Positions 34,556-43,811 are shown, counted from the first letter of the stretch. The stretch is DNA of 57,492 bases from Paracoccaceae bacterium (GCA_027489355.1 JAIXZY010000080.1:1-57492), one strand, 5' to 3'. Numbers and translations: made by a program. The notes: generated from the sequence alone by a model not told the origin.

Positions 34556-36393
34556 TTCTTGCCCTTCTTCGGCGCGGCGGCCGGAGGCGGGGCGGCCTTT
34601 GCCTTCGCCTCGACCCGCGCAGCCTTGGCCGAGCGGATGTTGCCGAAGATGTCCGGCCGTTTTCCGTGGCTCCACATGATGAGGTACTGCTGGATGAAGG
34701 TGATCGTGTTGTTGGTGATCCAGTAGACCACCAGGCCGCTTGCAAAGCCGCCCAGCATGAACATGAAGACCCAGGGCATCCAGGCGAAGATCGAGGCCTG
34801 GACCGGATCGGTGGGTGCAGGGTTCAGCTTCTGCTGCAGCCACATGGTGATGCCCAGCAGAATCGGCAGCACGCCAATGAAGATCAGGTGCAGCACGGTG
34901 CCCTGCACCGGCGCGTCCCAGGGCAACAGGCCGAACAGGTTGTATAGCGACGACGGATCGGGCGCCGACAGGTCCTTCAGCCAGCCGAAGAACGGCGCGT
35001 GGCGCAGTTCGATGGTGACGAAGATCACCTTGTAGAGGCTGAAGAAGATCGGAATCTGGATCAGGATCGGCAGGCAACCCGCGGCCGGATTCACCTTCTT
35101 GTCCTTGTAAAGCTGCATCATCTCGCGCTGGAGCTTCTGCTTGTCCTCGCCCGCGCGTTCCTTCAGCGCCTCCATCTCGGGCTGCAGCTCCTTCATCCGC
35201 GCCATCGAGACGTAGGACTTGTAGGCCAACGGCAGGACGAGGAACTTGAGGAAGAAGGTCAGCGCGATGATGGCAAGGCCCATGTTGCCGATCAGGCCGT
35301 TCAGCCAGTGCAGGACCGCGAAGATCGGCTTTGTCAGGAAATAGAACCAGCCCCAGTCGATGGAGTCGATGAAGCCCGGGATGCCGTGGTCGTTCTCGTA
35401 GGCGCGGATCGTGGCCCATTCCTTGGCGCCCGCGAAGAAGCGCATGGATGACGTCGCGGTGGTGCCGGGGTCAAGCGAGACGACGGGTTGGCGAACCTCG
35501 GCCTGGTAGATGTCGGCGGTGGGGACGTATTTCAGGACAGACTTGAAGGGTTTGCCCTGCTCGGGGACCAGGGTCGTCATCCAGTAGTGGTCGGTGAATC
35601 CGATCCAACCGTCGGTCGTCGCTTCGGAAACCTCGGCCGGAAGACCTTCGCGCGCATCGACCTCAAGCTTGGTGACGTCCTTGTAGTCGGTCTCGGTCAG
35701 CTTGCCGTCGATCCGCTGAACCACGCCTTCGTGGACGACGAAGATGTTCTGCAGCTTGGGCAGGCCGTGACGGGCGACGATGCCGTAGGGCTGAAGTGCC
35801 ACGGCGGTTCCGGACCCGTTCTGCACCGTGTCGGTCACGGTGAACATGAAGTCCTCGTCCACCGCGATCTCGCGCAGGAAGGTCAGGCCCTTGCCGTTCT
35901 CCCAGCGGAGCGTGACGGGCTTGCCGGGGCTCAGCGTTGTCGCAGCATCGGCCGTCCAGGCCGTGTTCGCATCGGGAACATCCGCGGCCTCCAGCCCGGT
36001 GCCCGGAAGCCAGCCGAAAACCGAGTAGTAGGACAGCGGCTCGCCCACCGGCGAAAGCACCCGCACCTCCGGGGAGGTCGGGGCCAGTTCCTCGCGGTAG
36101 GTCTTGAGCGACAGGTCGTCGATCCGTCCGCCCCGCAGCGACAAGGAGCCGGAAAGTTTCGGGGTGTCGATGGTCAGGCGGGGCGCTTCCGGGACGGCGG
36201 TGGCTTCCGTCTGGGCGGCCTGGGTCGGTTCGGCCTCGGTCGGGGTGGTGGCGACCGCCTCGGTGCTGGTCTGGGACGGCGTGGCGGTGTCGGCGGGCGG
36301 TTCGGGCGGTGGGAAGAAGATGAACCAGACGATCATCACCACCGCGCTTAGAACCATCGCCAGGATCAGGTTCTTGTTGTTCTGCTCTTCCAT
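34552..36393 (-). CDS. yidC: Membrane protein insertase YidC
   Basis: The 613-residue Oxa1-family insertase starts with a membrane anchor (NLILAMVLSAVVMIVWFIFFPPPEPP) and a Pro/Thr/Glu-rich linker. A large periplasmic beta domain (about 70-340) follows, then the five-helix core from about residue 355 (KPIFAVLHWLNGLIGNMGLAIIALTFFLKFLVLPLAYKSY). The tail is basic with Lys/Ala/Pro, common in the group. It inserts proteins with or without SecYEG. Confidence 0.97.
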   Translation of the reverse strand: MEEQNNKNLILAMVLSAVVMIVWFIFFPPPEPPADTATPSQTSTEAVATTPTEAEPTQAAQTEATAVPEAPRLTIDTPKLSGSLSLRGGRIDDLSLKTYREELAPTSPEVRVLSPVGEPLSYYSVFGWLPGTGLEAADVPDANTAWTADAATTLSPGKPVTLRWENGKGLTFLREIAVDEDFMFTVTDTVQNGSGTAVALQPYGIVARHGLPKLQNIFVVHEGVVQRIDGKLTETDYKDVTKLEVDAREGLPAEVSEATTDGWIGFTDHYWMTTLVPEQGKPFKSVLKYVPTADIYQAEVRQPVVSLDPGTTATSSMRFFAGAKEWATIRAYENDHGIPGFIDSIDWGWFYFLTKPIFAVLHWLNGLIGNMGLAIIALTFFLKFLVLPLAYKSYVSMARMKELQPEMEALKERAGEDKQKLQREMMQLYKDKKVNPAAGCLPILIQIPIFFSLYKVIFVTIELRHAPFFGWLKDLSAPDPSSLYNLFGLLPWDAPVQGTVLHLIFIGVLPILLGITMWLQQKLNPAPTDPVQASIFAWMPWVFMFMLGGFASGLVVYWITNNTITFIQQYLIMWSHGKRPDIFGNIRSAKAARVEAKAKAAPPPAAAPKKGKK

Positions 36394-36464
36394 CTGCCCG
36401 CCACCATGCCGATCATCGGATCAGCGGTGCTTCAACGACAGGGGCGGGCAAAGGTCAAGCGGTT

Positions 36465-36572
36465 TCACCGGGAACGGGCCCGCCGCCCGATCAATTCCAG
36501 GAGTGGGTCAGGCCGGGTTTCCACGGCGTGCAAGGCCCATTTCTTCGGCAGGAAGCCCGCCCCCAGGGCCAC
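36465..36572 (-). CDS. Possible small protein between the EAL gene and yidC (weak)
   Basis: A 35-codon frame starts with GTG at 36572, six bases after the EAL-gene stop and in the same phase. The peptide (about KKWALHAVETRPDPLLELIGRR in its middle) looks protein-like rather than random, but there is no ribosome binding site and I recognise no family. It may be a short coupled gene, a read-through extension of the EAL protein, or nothing. Confidence 0.2.
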   Translation of the reverse strand: MALGAGFLPKKWALHAVETRPDPLLELIGRRARSR

Positions 36573-36578
36573 CCGCGA

Positions 36579-38066
36579 TCAGCGCGCCTTGACCCCGATG
36601 CGGATCGCCTCGCGATGGTGGTCCTGGTGGGTGGAGAGCCAGGTGGAAAGCTCTTCGGCCGGCATCGGCTTTGCAATGACATAACCCTGCACATGGCCGC
36701 AGCCGAGTTGCGCCAGAAGCGCGTGCTCCCCCGGAGTCTCGACGCCTTCCGCCAGCGTCTCCAGTCCCAGGCGTTCGGCCAGCGAGAGGATGGCCGTCAC
36801 CAGCTTCTGCTGGTCGCGGTTCTGGTCGACCTCACGCACGAAGCTGCGGTCGATCTTCAGCCGGTTCAGCGCGAAGCGGCGGATCGCGGTGATCGAGGCA
36901 TTGCCGGTCCCGAAGTCGTCAAGGTCCACCCCGCAGCCCATCGCCGCGATTCGGCTGATGTTCGAAGCGATCACCTCATCCCCGTCGCCGGCCACCACGG
37001 ATTCCAGCACTTCCACCGTCAGGCGCGACGGCGCCAGCTGGAAGCGGTCCAGCGTCCAGCGGAGGCGGTCGGGCAGTTGCGGGTCGCGCAGTTCCTGCGC
37101 CGAGAAGTTCACCGCCACGGTGGGCACGCGCAGGCCCTTGCGGTCCAGCTCTGACAGGGTGGAAAGAGCCTGCGTCAGCATCGTCTGGCCCAGAAGCTCC
37201 ATCAGGTCGGACCCCTCGATCGCCGGAAGGAAGGCACCCGGCGCAAGCAGTCCGCGGTCGGGATGGTGCCAGCGCACCAGCGCTTCGATGCCCGAAACCT
37301 CGCCGCTGTCGGTGGACAGTTGCGGCTGGAACCAGGCCCGGATCTCGCCCCGGTCCACGGCTTGCGAGAAGCCGGCCCGCAAGGCATCGCGGTCCGCACG
37401 GACGCGGGCCAGGTCGTCGGAATAGCCGCGGATCGCCCCGGGCCGGTGGCGCGCGGCCTCGTCCCCCGCGACCTGGGCTGCGTCCAGCAGGGACCGGCCG
37501 CTGGGCTGGCGCAGCTGCTGGGCGTGGCAGAAGCCGATCGAGCAGGTCACCTGCACCGGGCCGTCCGACAGTTGCAGCGGCTGCTGAACCACCAGGTGCA
37601 GCCGGGCCGAGAGGCGCACCATGATCTCGGCATCCAGCCGCGGCGTGGCGGAAAGTGCGACCGCCAGACTGCCATCCTCCATCGGGAAAAGCATGTCGTC
37701 CGGCCGCAAGGCACCGCGCAGGCGGGCGATGCAGGCGGCCAGCACCTCGCATTGCCGGGCCCGGCCCAGCCGGTCCGCCAGTTGGCCCGGGTCATCGAAC
37801 TGGATCACGATGCAGCCCGTCGCGCCGCCCTTGGCGGCGATCTCGGCGAGGGTCTGGTCCAGCCGGGCGATCACCTGGTCCGACATGGCCACCGGTTGCG
37901 CTGCCCGCGCACCCATCCGCCGGGTCAGAACCGCCAGCGGCAAGGCTGCGGCGAGGGCAGAAAGCGCGACCTCACCCCCGGACCAATAGGCAAGCACACC
38001 CAGCACGGGCGCCAGCGCAACCAGTTGCCAAGGCCTGTCCGTGCCTTTCGGAAGCGTCACCATCAT
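36579..38066 (-). CDS. Cyclic-di-GMP phosphodiesterase (degenerate GGDEF plus intact EAL)
   Basis: The ATG at 38066 gives 495 residues and has GGGGGA at a proper distance; a start three codons earlier is possible. Two N-terminal membrane helices (about 15-48) are followed by a GGDEF-like domain whose active-site loop reads MEDGSLAVAL, so it is probably not catalytic. The EAL domain (about 245-480) keeps EALVRW, NFSAQEL, the DDFGTG loop, KIDRSFV and AEGVET, so it should hydrolyse c-di-GMP. It lies downstream of ttcA on the same strand with a 76-bp gap. Confidence 0.9.
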   Translation of the reverse strand: MMVTLPKGTDRPWQLVALAPVLGVLAYWSGGEVALSALAAALPLAVLTRRMGARAAQPVAMSDQVIARLDQTLAEIAAKGGATGCIVIQFDDPGQLADRLGRARQCEVLAACIARLRGALRPDDMLFPMEDGSLAVALSATPRLDAEIMVRLSARLHLVVQQPLQLSDGPVQVTCSIGFCHAQQLRQPSGRSLLDAAQVAGDEAARHRPGAIRGYSDDLARVRADRDALRAGFSQAVDRGEIRAWFQPQLSTDSGEVSGIEALVRWHHPDRGLLAPGAFLPAIEGSDLMELLGQTMLTQALSTLSELDRKGLRVPTVAVNFSAQELRDPQLPDRLRWTLDRFQLAPSRLTVEVLESVVAGDGDEVIASNISRIAAMGCGVDLDDFGTGNASITAIRRFALNRLKIDRSFVREVDQNRDQQKLVTAILSLAERLGLETLAEGVETPGEHALLAQLGCGHVQGYVIAKPMPAEELSTWLSTHQDHHREAIRIGVKAR

Positions 38067-38142
38067 GCCAACCATCCCCCATGTCGGCGGGTCGAACCCG
38101 CGGTCTGGGGCTCAGGCTAGGCGGATGTTCATGATCGGTTCC

Positions 38143-39027
38143 TTAATGCTCATCCGAAAGTTGCGTAGAATTGTCCCGATCTGCCAGGCCGGTATCGGCC
38201 CCGGCGGTTGCAAGACCCGCGAAATCGAACAGCGTCGGGTCCGCCAGATGCGAGGGGCGCACGTTCATCAGCGACCGGAACATCACCTGCCGCCGGCCCG
38301 GTGTCCGCGCCTCCCACTCATCGAGCAGCTTCTTCACCTGGGCGCGCTGCAACCCCTCCTGGCTGCCGCAAAGGTCGCAGGGGATGATCGGGTAATTCAT
38401 CGCGGCGGCGAACTTGCCGCAGTCTTCTTCCGACACGAAGGCAAGCGGACGGGCGACGAACAGGTCGCCGTCCTCGTTCAGAAGCCGCGGCGGCATCGAG
38501 GCAAGGCGGCCGCCGTGGAACAGGTTCATGAAGAAGGTCTCGAGAATGTCGTCGCGGTGGTGCCCCAGCACGACGGTGGAGCATCCCTCTTCCCGGGCGA
38601 TCCGGTAAAGGTTTCCACGTCTTAGCCGTGAGCAGAGGCTGCACATCGTCCCGCCCGGCTTGATCTTGTCGATGACGACCGAATAGGTGTCCTGGTATTC
38701 GATCCGGTGCGGGACGCCCATTTTCGTCAGGAATTCGGGCAGCACCGTCGCGGGGAAGTTCGGCTGGCCCTGGTCCAGGTTGCAGGCCAGGAGGTCCACC
38801 GGCAAAAGCCCGCGCCACTTCAGTTCGTGGAGGATGGCGAGCAGCGTATAGCTGTCCTTGCCGCCGGACAGGCAGACGAGCCAGCGGTCGCCGGGACGGG
38901 CCATGCCATAGGTATCGATCGCCTCGCGCACCTGCTGCACCAGGCGTTTGCGCAGCTTGCGGAACTCGAGTCCCTTGGGGGCACCGTGGAACAGCGGATG
39001 GATGTCGTCGTCGGTATCGTCAAGCAT
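38143..39027 (-). CDS. ttcA: tRNA 2-thiocytidine biosynthesis protein TtcA
   Basis: It thiolates cytidine 32 of certain tRNAs. The 294-residue protein has the ATP-binding PP-loop SGGKDS (residues 54-59), and Cys pairs C129-SL-C132 and C217-DL-C220 that can hold the catalytic [4Fe-4S] cluster. The motif [16 protein letters not shown] is conserved. I chose the ATG at 39027, which gives the usual acidic N-terminus; 17 further in-frame codons upstream look non-coding. Confidence 0.93.
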   Translation of the reverse strand: MLDDTDDDIHPLFHGAPKGLEFRKLRKRLVQQVREAIDTYGMARPGDRWLVCLSGGKDSYTLLAILHELKWRGLLPVDLLACNLDQGQPNFPATVLPEFLTKMGVPHRIEYQDTYSVVIDKIKPGGTMCSLCSRLRRGNLYRIAREEGCSTVVLGHHRDDILETFFMNLFHGGRLASMPPRLLNEDGDLFVARPLAFVSEEDCGKFAAAMNYPIIPCDLCGSQEGLQRAQVKKLLDEWEARTPGRRQVMFRSLMNVRPSHLADPTLFDFAGLATAGADTGLADRDNSTQLSDEH

Positions 39028-39081
39028 GGCGGCCTCGTCGGGATGGGCCCTTATGCCAGAGGCCGCCGCGAAGGGCAAAGG

Positions 39082-39813
39082 TCAGACGTGCTGGGCGCCG
39101 TTGACCTCGATCTCGGCACCCGAGATGTAGCTGGACTGGTCCGAGCAAAGGAACCAGATCACGTCTGCGACCTCTTTCGGCTGGCCGAGCCGCTGCAGCG
39201 GCAGCTTCTCGACGATCTTGTCGGTGCCGGGCGATAGGATCGCCGTCTCAACCTCACCCGGTGCGATGGCATTGACCCGTACGCCCAAGGGCCCGAAATC
39301 GTGGGCCATTTCGCGCGTCAGTGCGGCCAGTGCGGCCTTTGACGTGGCATAGGCGGCGCCGGCAAAGGGGTGAACGCGGGAGCCTGCGATCGAGGTGACG
39401 TTGACGATGCTGCCCTTGGTAGCGGTCAGCTCGTCCTTGAGGCCGCGGGCCAGGATGACGCTGGCGAAGAAGTTGACGTGGAAGACGTGGCCCCAGGTCC
39501 GCAGATCGGTATCCAGCGTGTTCAACCGCGCGCCACCGGGACCCTTGGGGCTGATTCCGGCATTGTTCACAAGGGCATGGATCCGACCATCGACCTTGGC
39601 CTTGATCGTCTCGATCGCCGCGATGGTCTTGTTGGGGTCCGCGAGGTCGATCTCGATATGGTTCTCCTCGCCCCCCGGCCAGGGGCAGCGCGGATCGAAG
39701 GGCTGGCGCGAGCAGGTGAGGACCCGCCAGCCCTCGGCCGAAAACCGCTTGACGGTGGCATGGCCGATCCCGCGGCTTGCGCCGGTCAGGACAAGGGTCT
39801 TCTGTTCGGACAT
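39082..39813 (-). CDS. Short-chain dehydrogenase/reductase
   Basis: The 243-residue Rossmann protein has the classical SDR motifs: TGASRGIG (residues 10-17), NNAG near residue 86, the catalytic serine in VTSIAGS, YATSK (Tyr/Lys catalytic pair) near residue 154, and the C-terminal SSYISGAEIEVNGAQ. NAD(P)-dependent oxidoreduction is certain in kind, the substrate unknown. FabG-like enzymes are the nearest type but the N-terminus differs. It is divergent from argB; 117 bp between them must hold both promoters. Confidence 0.9.
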   Translation of the reverse strand: MSEQKTLVLTGASRGIGHATVKRFSAEGWRVLTCSRQPFDPRCPWPGGEENHIEIDLADPNKTIAAIETIKAKVDGRIHALVNNAGISPKGPGGARLNTLDTDLRTWGHVFHVNFFASVILARGLKDELTATKGSIVNVTSIAGSRVHPFAGAAYATSKAALAALTREMAHDFGPLGVRVNAIAPGEVETAILSPGTDKIVEKLPLQRLGQPKEVADVIWFLCSDQSSYISGAEIEVNGAQHV

Positions 39814-39930
39814 CGCGGTCTCCTTTGACCGGGAAGGCTATCCTTCCCTGCGGGGAAGGCAAGGCTTGGCCGAATGGTCTTGGCGGGGGGGCGGAAAAGG
39901 CTTATGCGGCGCGAAAGAATGGAGGTCCCG

Positions 39931-40830
39931 ATGAAGCAGCAGACCCTGACCGCCGAAGACGCCAAGACGACCGCCAAGATGCTGTCCGAGGCTCTTCCCT
40001 ACCTTCAGCGTTTCGAGGGTGCCGTCGTGGTGGTCAAGTTCGGTGGCAACGCGATGGGCGACGATGCGGCGATGGCCGAGTTCGCCCGCGACATCGTGCT
40101 GATGAAGCAGGTGGGCGTGCACCCCGTGGTGGTCCACGGCGGCGGGCCCATGATCAACGAAATGCTTGATAAGCTTGGGATTAAATCCGAGTTCGTCCGC
40201 GGCAAGCGGGTGACGGACAAGGCCACGGTGCAGGTGGTGGAGATGGTCCTGTCAGGCCTTGTCAACAAGCGGATCGTGCAGGCGATCATGGATGCGGGCG
40301 GCCGGGCCGTGGGGATCTCTGGCAAGGACGACGACCTGATGGTCTGCGAGGCGGACGACCCGGAACTGGGCTATGTCGGCCGACCGGTGGAGATGAACGT
40401 GCAGGTGCTGCGCGACCTCTACAACGCCGGGATCATTCCGGTGGTCGCTCCGGTGGCGACGGGGATGAAGGACAACGAGACCTTCAATGTGAACGGCGAC
40501 ACGGCGGCTGGCGCGATTGCGGGGGCGTTGAAGGCGGACCGTCTGCTTCTGCTGACCGATGTGCCGGGGGTGAAGGACGCCAACGGCCAGGTGATGACCC
40601 AGATCACGCCCGAGGAAATCCGCCGGATGACCGAGGAAGGCGTGATCTCGGGCGGGATGATCCCGAAGACCGAGACCGCGCTGATGGCGATCGAGCAAGG
40701 GACGCGGGCGGTGACGATCCTGGACGGAAAGGTGCCGAACGCCTGCCTGCTGGAACTGTTCACCGACCACGGCGCCGGGAGCCAGATCCGAAGCACGGAG
40801 CCGCGGGTGAAGCCGCATGTCCGGCGCTGA
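39931..40830 (+). CDS. argB: Acetylglutamate kinase
   Basis: It phosphorylates N-acetyl-L-glutamate, the second step of arginine synthesis. The ATG at 39931 has GGAGGTCCC upstream and yields 299 residues. Family motifs include VVKFGGNAM (residues 30-38), [37 protein letters not shown] and [11 protein letters not shown]. Engb, yidC and argB are in the same neighbourhood, but argB is separated from them by the EAL, ttcA and SDR genes. Confidence 0.97.
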   Translation: MKQQTLTAEDAKTTAKMLSEALPYLQRFEGAVVVVKFGGNAMGDDAAMAEFARDIVLMKQVGVHPVVVHGGGPMINEMLDKLGIKSEFVRGKRVTDKATVQVVEMVLSGLVNKRIVQAIMDAGGRAVGISGKDDDLMVCEADDPELGYVGRPVEMNVQVLRDLYNAGIIPVVAPVATGMKDNETFNVNGDTAAGAIAGALKADRLLLLTDVPGVKDANGQVMTQITPEEIRRMTEEGVISGGMIPKTETALMAIEQGTRAVTILDGKVPNACLLELFTDHGAGSQIRSTEPRVKPHVRR

Positions 40831-40873
40831 GAGCTCGGGGTGTTAACCGGCTGAAACGGCATGATTTTCGGCG

Positions 40874-40954
40874 TCTGATTTCCGTCTGGATATCGTATGG
40901 AAACCGGCCATACGTGCGCAGGACGCGGAAGGGGTTAACCAATACGGCGAATCG
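40874..40954 (+). promoter_or_regulatory. Conserved intergenic motif upstream of the sterol-desaturase-like gene
   Basis: TCTGATTTCCGT (40874-40885), GCGGAAG (40925-40931), GGTTAACCAA (40933-40942) and GGCGAATCG (40946-40954) repeat the order seen upstream of crcB. The gap between the first word and GGTT is 11 bp longer here, about one helical turn. Another TTAACC lies at about 40852. Confidence 0.5.
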
Positions 40955-40970
40955 GCTGTAACATCGCCGG

Positions 40971-41762
40971 ATGGAATATGACCTTCTCTGGCGCGGCGGG
41001 GTGTTCCTTGGGCTCTTTGCCCTGTTCGCGGGGTTGGAAGCACTGGCCCCGCGCCGTGCGCGCGCCCTGACGCGGGGGCGGCGCTGGCCGACCAACCTGG
41101 CGATCACCGCGCTGAACACGCTGGCATTGCGGGGGCTGGCGGTGGTGTTGCCGCTGCTGGCCATCGGGGCCGCGCTGGATGCAGAGGCGCAGGGCTGGGG
41201 GCTGTTCAACCGGCTGGACGGACCGGGCTGGCTGGAACTGGTGCTCGCGGTCCTGATCCTGGACCTTGCGATCTGGGCGCAGCATCTGCTGACGCACAAG
41301 GTAACGTTCTTCTGGCGGTTCCACCGGGTCCACCATGCCGACCGCGACATGGACGTGACTACGGGGTTCCGGTTCCATCCGGTGGAGATCCTGGCCTCGA
41401 TGGGGCTGAAGATCGGGCTGGTTTACGTGGTGGGGCCGTCGGCTTTGGCGGTGCTGGTGTTCGAGGTCCTCCTCAGCGGGACGGCACTGTTCAATCATTC
41501 GAACCTTGCGCTGCCGGGCTGGCTGGACCGGGGGCTAAGGCTGGTGCTGGTGACGCCGGACATGCACCGGGTCCACCATTCGGTGCACAGGGAGGAGCAT
41601 GACAGCAATTACGGCTTCGCCCTGTCGGTTTGGGACAGGCTGTTCGGCACCTATGTGGCAGAACCGAAGGCGGGACATGGCGGCATGACGGTGGGACTGG
41701 AATGGCAGGACGAGAGGCCGGCGAAACTGGGATGGACCCTGGGATTGCCCTTCCGCCACTAG
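40971..41762 (+). CDS. Sterol desaturase / fatty-acid hydroxylase family membrane protein
   Basis: The 263-residue protein has several membrane segments (about 5-25, 40-65, 80-105, 140-165). It carries the histidine clusters of membrane di-iron hydroxylases: HLLTH (near residue 105), HRVHHAD (near 118), and HRVHHSVHREEHDSNYGF in the C-terminal half. Oxidation of a lipid substrate is likely; which lipid is unknown. Its 3' end overlaps the next gene by 31 bp. No Shine-Dalgarno sequence is evident before the ATG. Confidence 0.9.
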   Translation: MEYDLLWRGGVFLGLFALFAGLEALAPRRARALTRGRRWPTNLAITALNTLALRGLAVVLPLLAIGAALDAEAQGWGLFNRLDGPGWLELVLAVLILDLAIWAQHLLTHKVTFFWRFHRVHHADRDMDVTTGFRFHPVEILASMGLKIGLVYVVGPSALAVLVFEVLLSGTALFNHSNLALPGWLDRGLRLVLVTPDMHRVHHSVHREEHDSNYGFALSVWDRLFGTYVAEPKAGHGGMTVGLEWQDERPAKLGWTLGLPFRH

Positions 41763-42388
41763 AGGCTCGGCTGGATGCCGAACGGCTGGAGGTGCTGGGC
41801 GGGTTTGCCGTGGCAGACGGCGAGGACGGCTTTCCGGCGGGGACGCGGACGCTTCTGCTTCTGGGGCCGAAGGAGCCGGGGTTCTGGGCGCATCTGCAGG
41901 CGCAGCCGGAGTGGGGGGAGCCTGACCCGGTGGACAGATGGTCGCGCCGGGTGATCGGACGGATCGCCTGCGACCTCGGGGCCAAGGCGCTGTTTCCCTT
42001 CGGCGGGCCGCCGTATCATCCGTTCTACCAGTGGGCGCTGCGGACCGGACGGGTCTGGGACAGCCCGGTCCGGCTTCTGGTGCACTCTGGCCAGGGGCTG
42101 ATGGTCAGCTTTCGCGGCGCGCTTGCCCTGAAGGAGGCCGTGGATGTGCCGCCGCCCTTGGCCAAGCCGTGCGAGGCCTGTGCAGCCCCCTGCCTGACGG
42201 CATGCCCGGCGGGGGCGCTGACCGGGGCGGGGTATGACGTCCCCGCCTGCCATGCCTGGCTTGACCGGGCGGAGGGGGGCAACTGTCTGTCGGGCGGCTG
42301 CCTTGTGCGCCGCGCTTGCCCGGTGTCGCAAAGCTATGCAAGACTGCCGGAACAGTCGGCGTACCACATGGGGCAGTTCCACAGATGA
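41732..42388 (+). CDS. [4Fe-4S] ferredoxin-like protein
   Basis: The 218-residue protein has a C-terminal cysteine cluster C-x2-C-x3-C-x3-CP (CEACAAPCLTACPAGAL, near residue 146), followed by a second Cys group around GNCLSGGCLVRRACPV, consistent with one or two iron-sulfur clusters. The N-terminal part resembles the ferredoxin-domain proteins related to the QueG C-terminal region but lacks a cobalamin domain. The start overlaps the hydroxylase gene, so it could be its electron donor. ATGA overlaps the sixA start. Confidence 0.75.
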   Translation: MDPGIALPPLEARLDAERLEVLGGFAVADGEDGFPAGTRTLLLLGPKEPGFWAHLQAQPEWGEPDPVDRWSRRVIGRIACDLGAKALFPFGGPPYHPFYQWALRTGRVWDSPVRLLVHSGQGLMVSFRGALALKEAVDVPPPLAKPCEACAAPCLTACPAGALTGAGYDVPACHAWLDRAEGGNCLSGGCLVRRACPVSQSYARLPEQSAYHMGQFHR

Positions 42389-42888
42389 AGCGGTTGATCC
42401 TGACGCGGCACGCGAAATCCTCGTGGGATGATCCGCTGACCCCTGACCATGACCGCCCCCTGAACGACCGCGGCAAGGCCGCTGCGGCCGACCTGGGGCA
42501 ATGGCTGGCCTCGCGCGATTACGTGCCGGGCGAGGTGCTGTGTTCGGATGCCGTGCGGACGCGGAAGACCTTCTCGGGGATCGCGCCTGCGCTGCCGGGG
42601 GCGCCGGTGCTGGAGCTGAAGCCCGCGCTTTATCATGCCGGGCCGGATGTGATGATGGCGGTGCTGCGGCACGCGAAAGCGGACGTGGTGATGATGATCG
42701 GGCACAATCCGGGGATTGCGGAGTTTGCGGCCCGGCTGGTCGCGCATCCGCCCTCGAATGTCGAGTTCCATCGCTATCCGACAGGGGCGACCCTGGTTGC
42801 CGATTTCGATGTGGCGGACTGGGCGGACGTGACCTTCGGGTCGGGAGTGACGGTGGATTTCATCGTCCCGCGCGAGATCGCGGCCTGA
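42385..42888 (+). CDS. Phosphohistidine phosphatase SixA family
   Basis: The 167-residue histidine-phosphatase protein has the phosphate-binding RHA motif at residues 8-10 (LILTRHAKSSW), the LNDRGKAAAADLG segment and the second histidine in MMIGHNPG near residue 110. SixA-like enzymes remove phosphate from histidine phosphotransfer proteins; the substrate here is unknown. It starts within the stop of the ferredoxin gene. Confidence 0.88.
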   Translation: MKRLILTRHAKSSWDDPLTPDHDRPLNDRGKAAAADLGQWLASRDYVPGEVLCSDAVRTRKTFSGIAPALPGAPVLELKPALYHAGPDVMMAVLRHAKADVVMMIGHNPGIAEFAARLVAHPPSNVEFHRYPTGATLVADFDVADWADVTFGSGVTVDFIVPREIAA

Positions 42889-43064
42889 GCGCCGTCCATG
42901 CAGGGCGGCCTTCGGGTTTCCTGAGAACCGGCGGTTCGCAAGTCCGCCCACTGGCGGGCTTGACCCTTCCCGAACGGGGGAGCCGCCTCGGGGGGCATCG
43001 AGCCCCCTCTCGGCGGCGCTGCCGCGGCGATGTGGCTTGCGGCAGTTCGGACTGAGGCGTCGGA

Positions 43065-43098
43065 GCCTCCGGCGGGGATATTTGCAGAAGGGAAAGCA
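43065..43098 (+). repeat. Short intergenic repeat, copy 1
   Basis: GCCTCCGGCGGGGATATTTG followed by CAGAAGGGAAAGC. Related copies occur at 47526 and 51992. The block 42889-43064 before it holds GC-rich inverted repeats around GGGGGAGCCGCC, without a gene. I recall this sequence type as a common intergenic element in Rhodobacteraceae. Confidence 0.65.
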
Positions 43099-43151
43099 TG
43101 GCCGGGTGAGGGCGGGGCTCTATCTGAGGCCAGAGGCTTTGGAGGGGCGGG

Positions 43152-43811
43152 ATGCGGGCATTGGTTGCGGGGGCGTCGGGCGGAATCGGTCGGGCACTGG
43201 TGGCGGCCTTGCGGGAGCGGGGCGAGGTCGTGGGTCTGTCGCGGTCGGAGCATGGGCTGGACGTGACGGACGAGGCTTCGGTCGCGTCGGTGCTGGGCGG
43301 GCTCGAGCCGGGGTTCGACCTTGTGGTGGTGACGACCGGGGCGCTCGTGCTGGGCGGAGTGGGGCCGGAGAAGTCCGTGCGCGCGGTGACGGCAGAGGGG
43401 CTGGCGGCGCAGTTCGCGGTGAATGCGGTGGGACCGGCGCTGGTGATGAAGCATGCGCTTCGGCTGTTGCCGCGGGATCGGGTGTCGCGGCTGGCCGTGC
43501 TGTCGGCGCGGGTCGGGTCGATCGGGGACAACCAGCTTGGCGGCTGGTACGGGTATCGGGCGGCGAAGGCGGCGCTGAACCAGTTGCTGCGGACCATGTC
43601 GATCGAGGCGAAGCGGACGCATCCGCAGTCGGTCTTTGTCGCGCTGCATCCGGGGACGGTGGAGACGGGCCTCGCGCCTGCCTTGCGGGCGGGGCATCCC
43701 TCGGTCAGCCCGGAGGTGGCGGCGGCGAATCTGGTGCGGGTGCTGGAGGGGCTGGGGCCGGAGGACTCGGGCGGGTTCTACGACTGGAGGGGCGAGGTGG
43801 TTCCGTGGTGA
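43152..43811 (+). CDS. SDR-family protein, C-factor-like
   Basis: The 219-residue short-chain dehydrogenase has the cofactor motif AGASGGIG (residues 7-14), NAVG near residue 97, a catalytic serine in AVLSARVGS and YGYRAAKAALNQ with the Tyr-x3-Lys pair. It lacks the usual NNAG (here VTTGAL). It resembles the CsgA/C-factor-type SDRs often found next to photolyase genes. Its TGA overlaps the photolyase GTG. Confidence 0.85.
   Translation: MRALVAGASGGIGRALVAALRERGEVVGLSRSEHGLDVTDEASVASVLGGLEPGFDLVVVTTGALVLGGVGPEKSVRAVTAEGLAAQFAVNAVGPALVMKHALRLLPRDRVSRLAVLSARVGSIGDNQLGGWYGYRAAKAALNQLLRTMSIEAKRTHPQSVFVALHPGTVETGLAPALRAGHPSVSPEVAAANLVRVLEGLGPEDSGGFYDWRGEVVPW

Noticed and set aside
43037-43807. N-terminal extension of the photolyase frame back to 43037
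   Set aside because: It would overlap the whole SDR gene. The photolyase family starts at the VRLVLVLGDQL segment, matched by the GTG at 43808.
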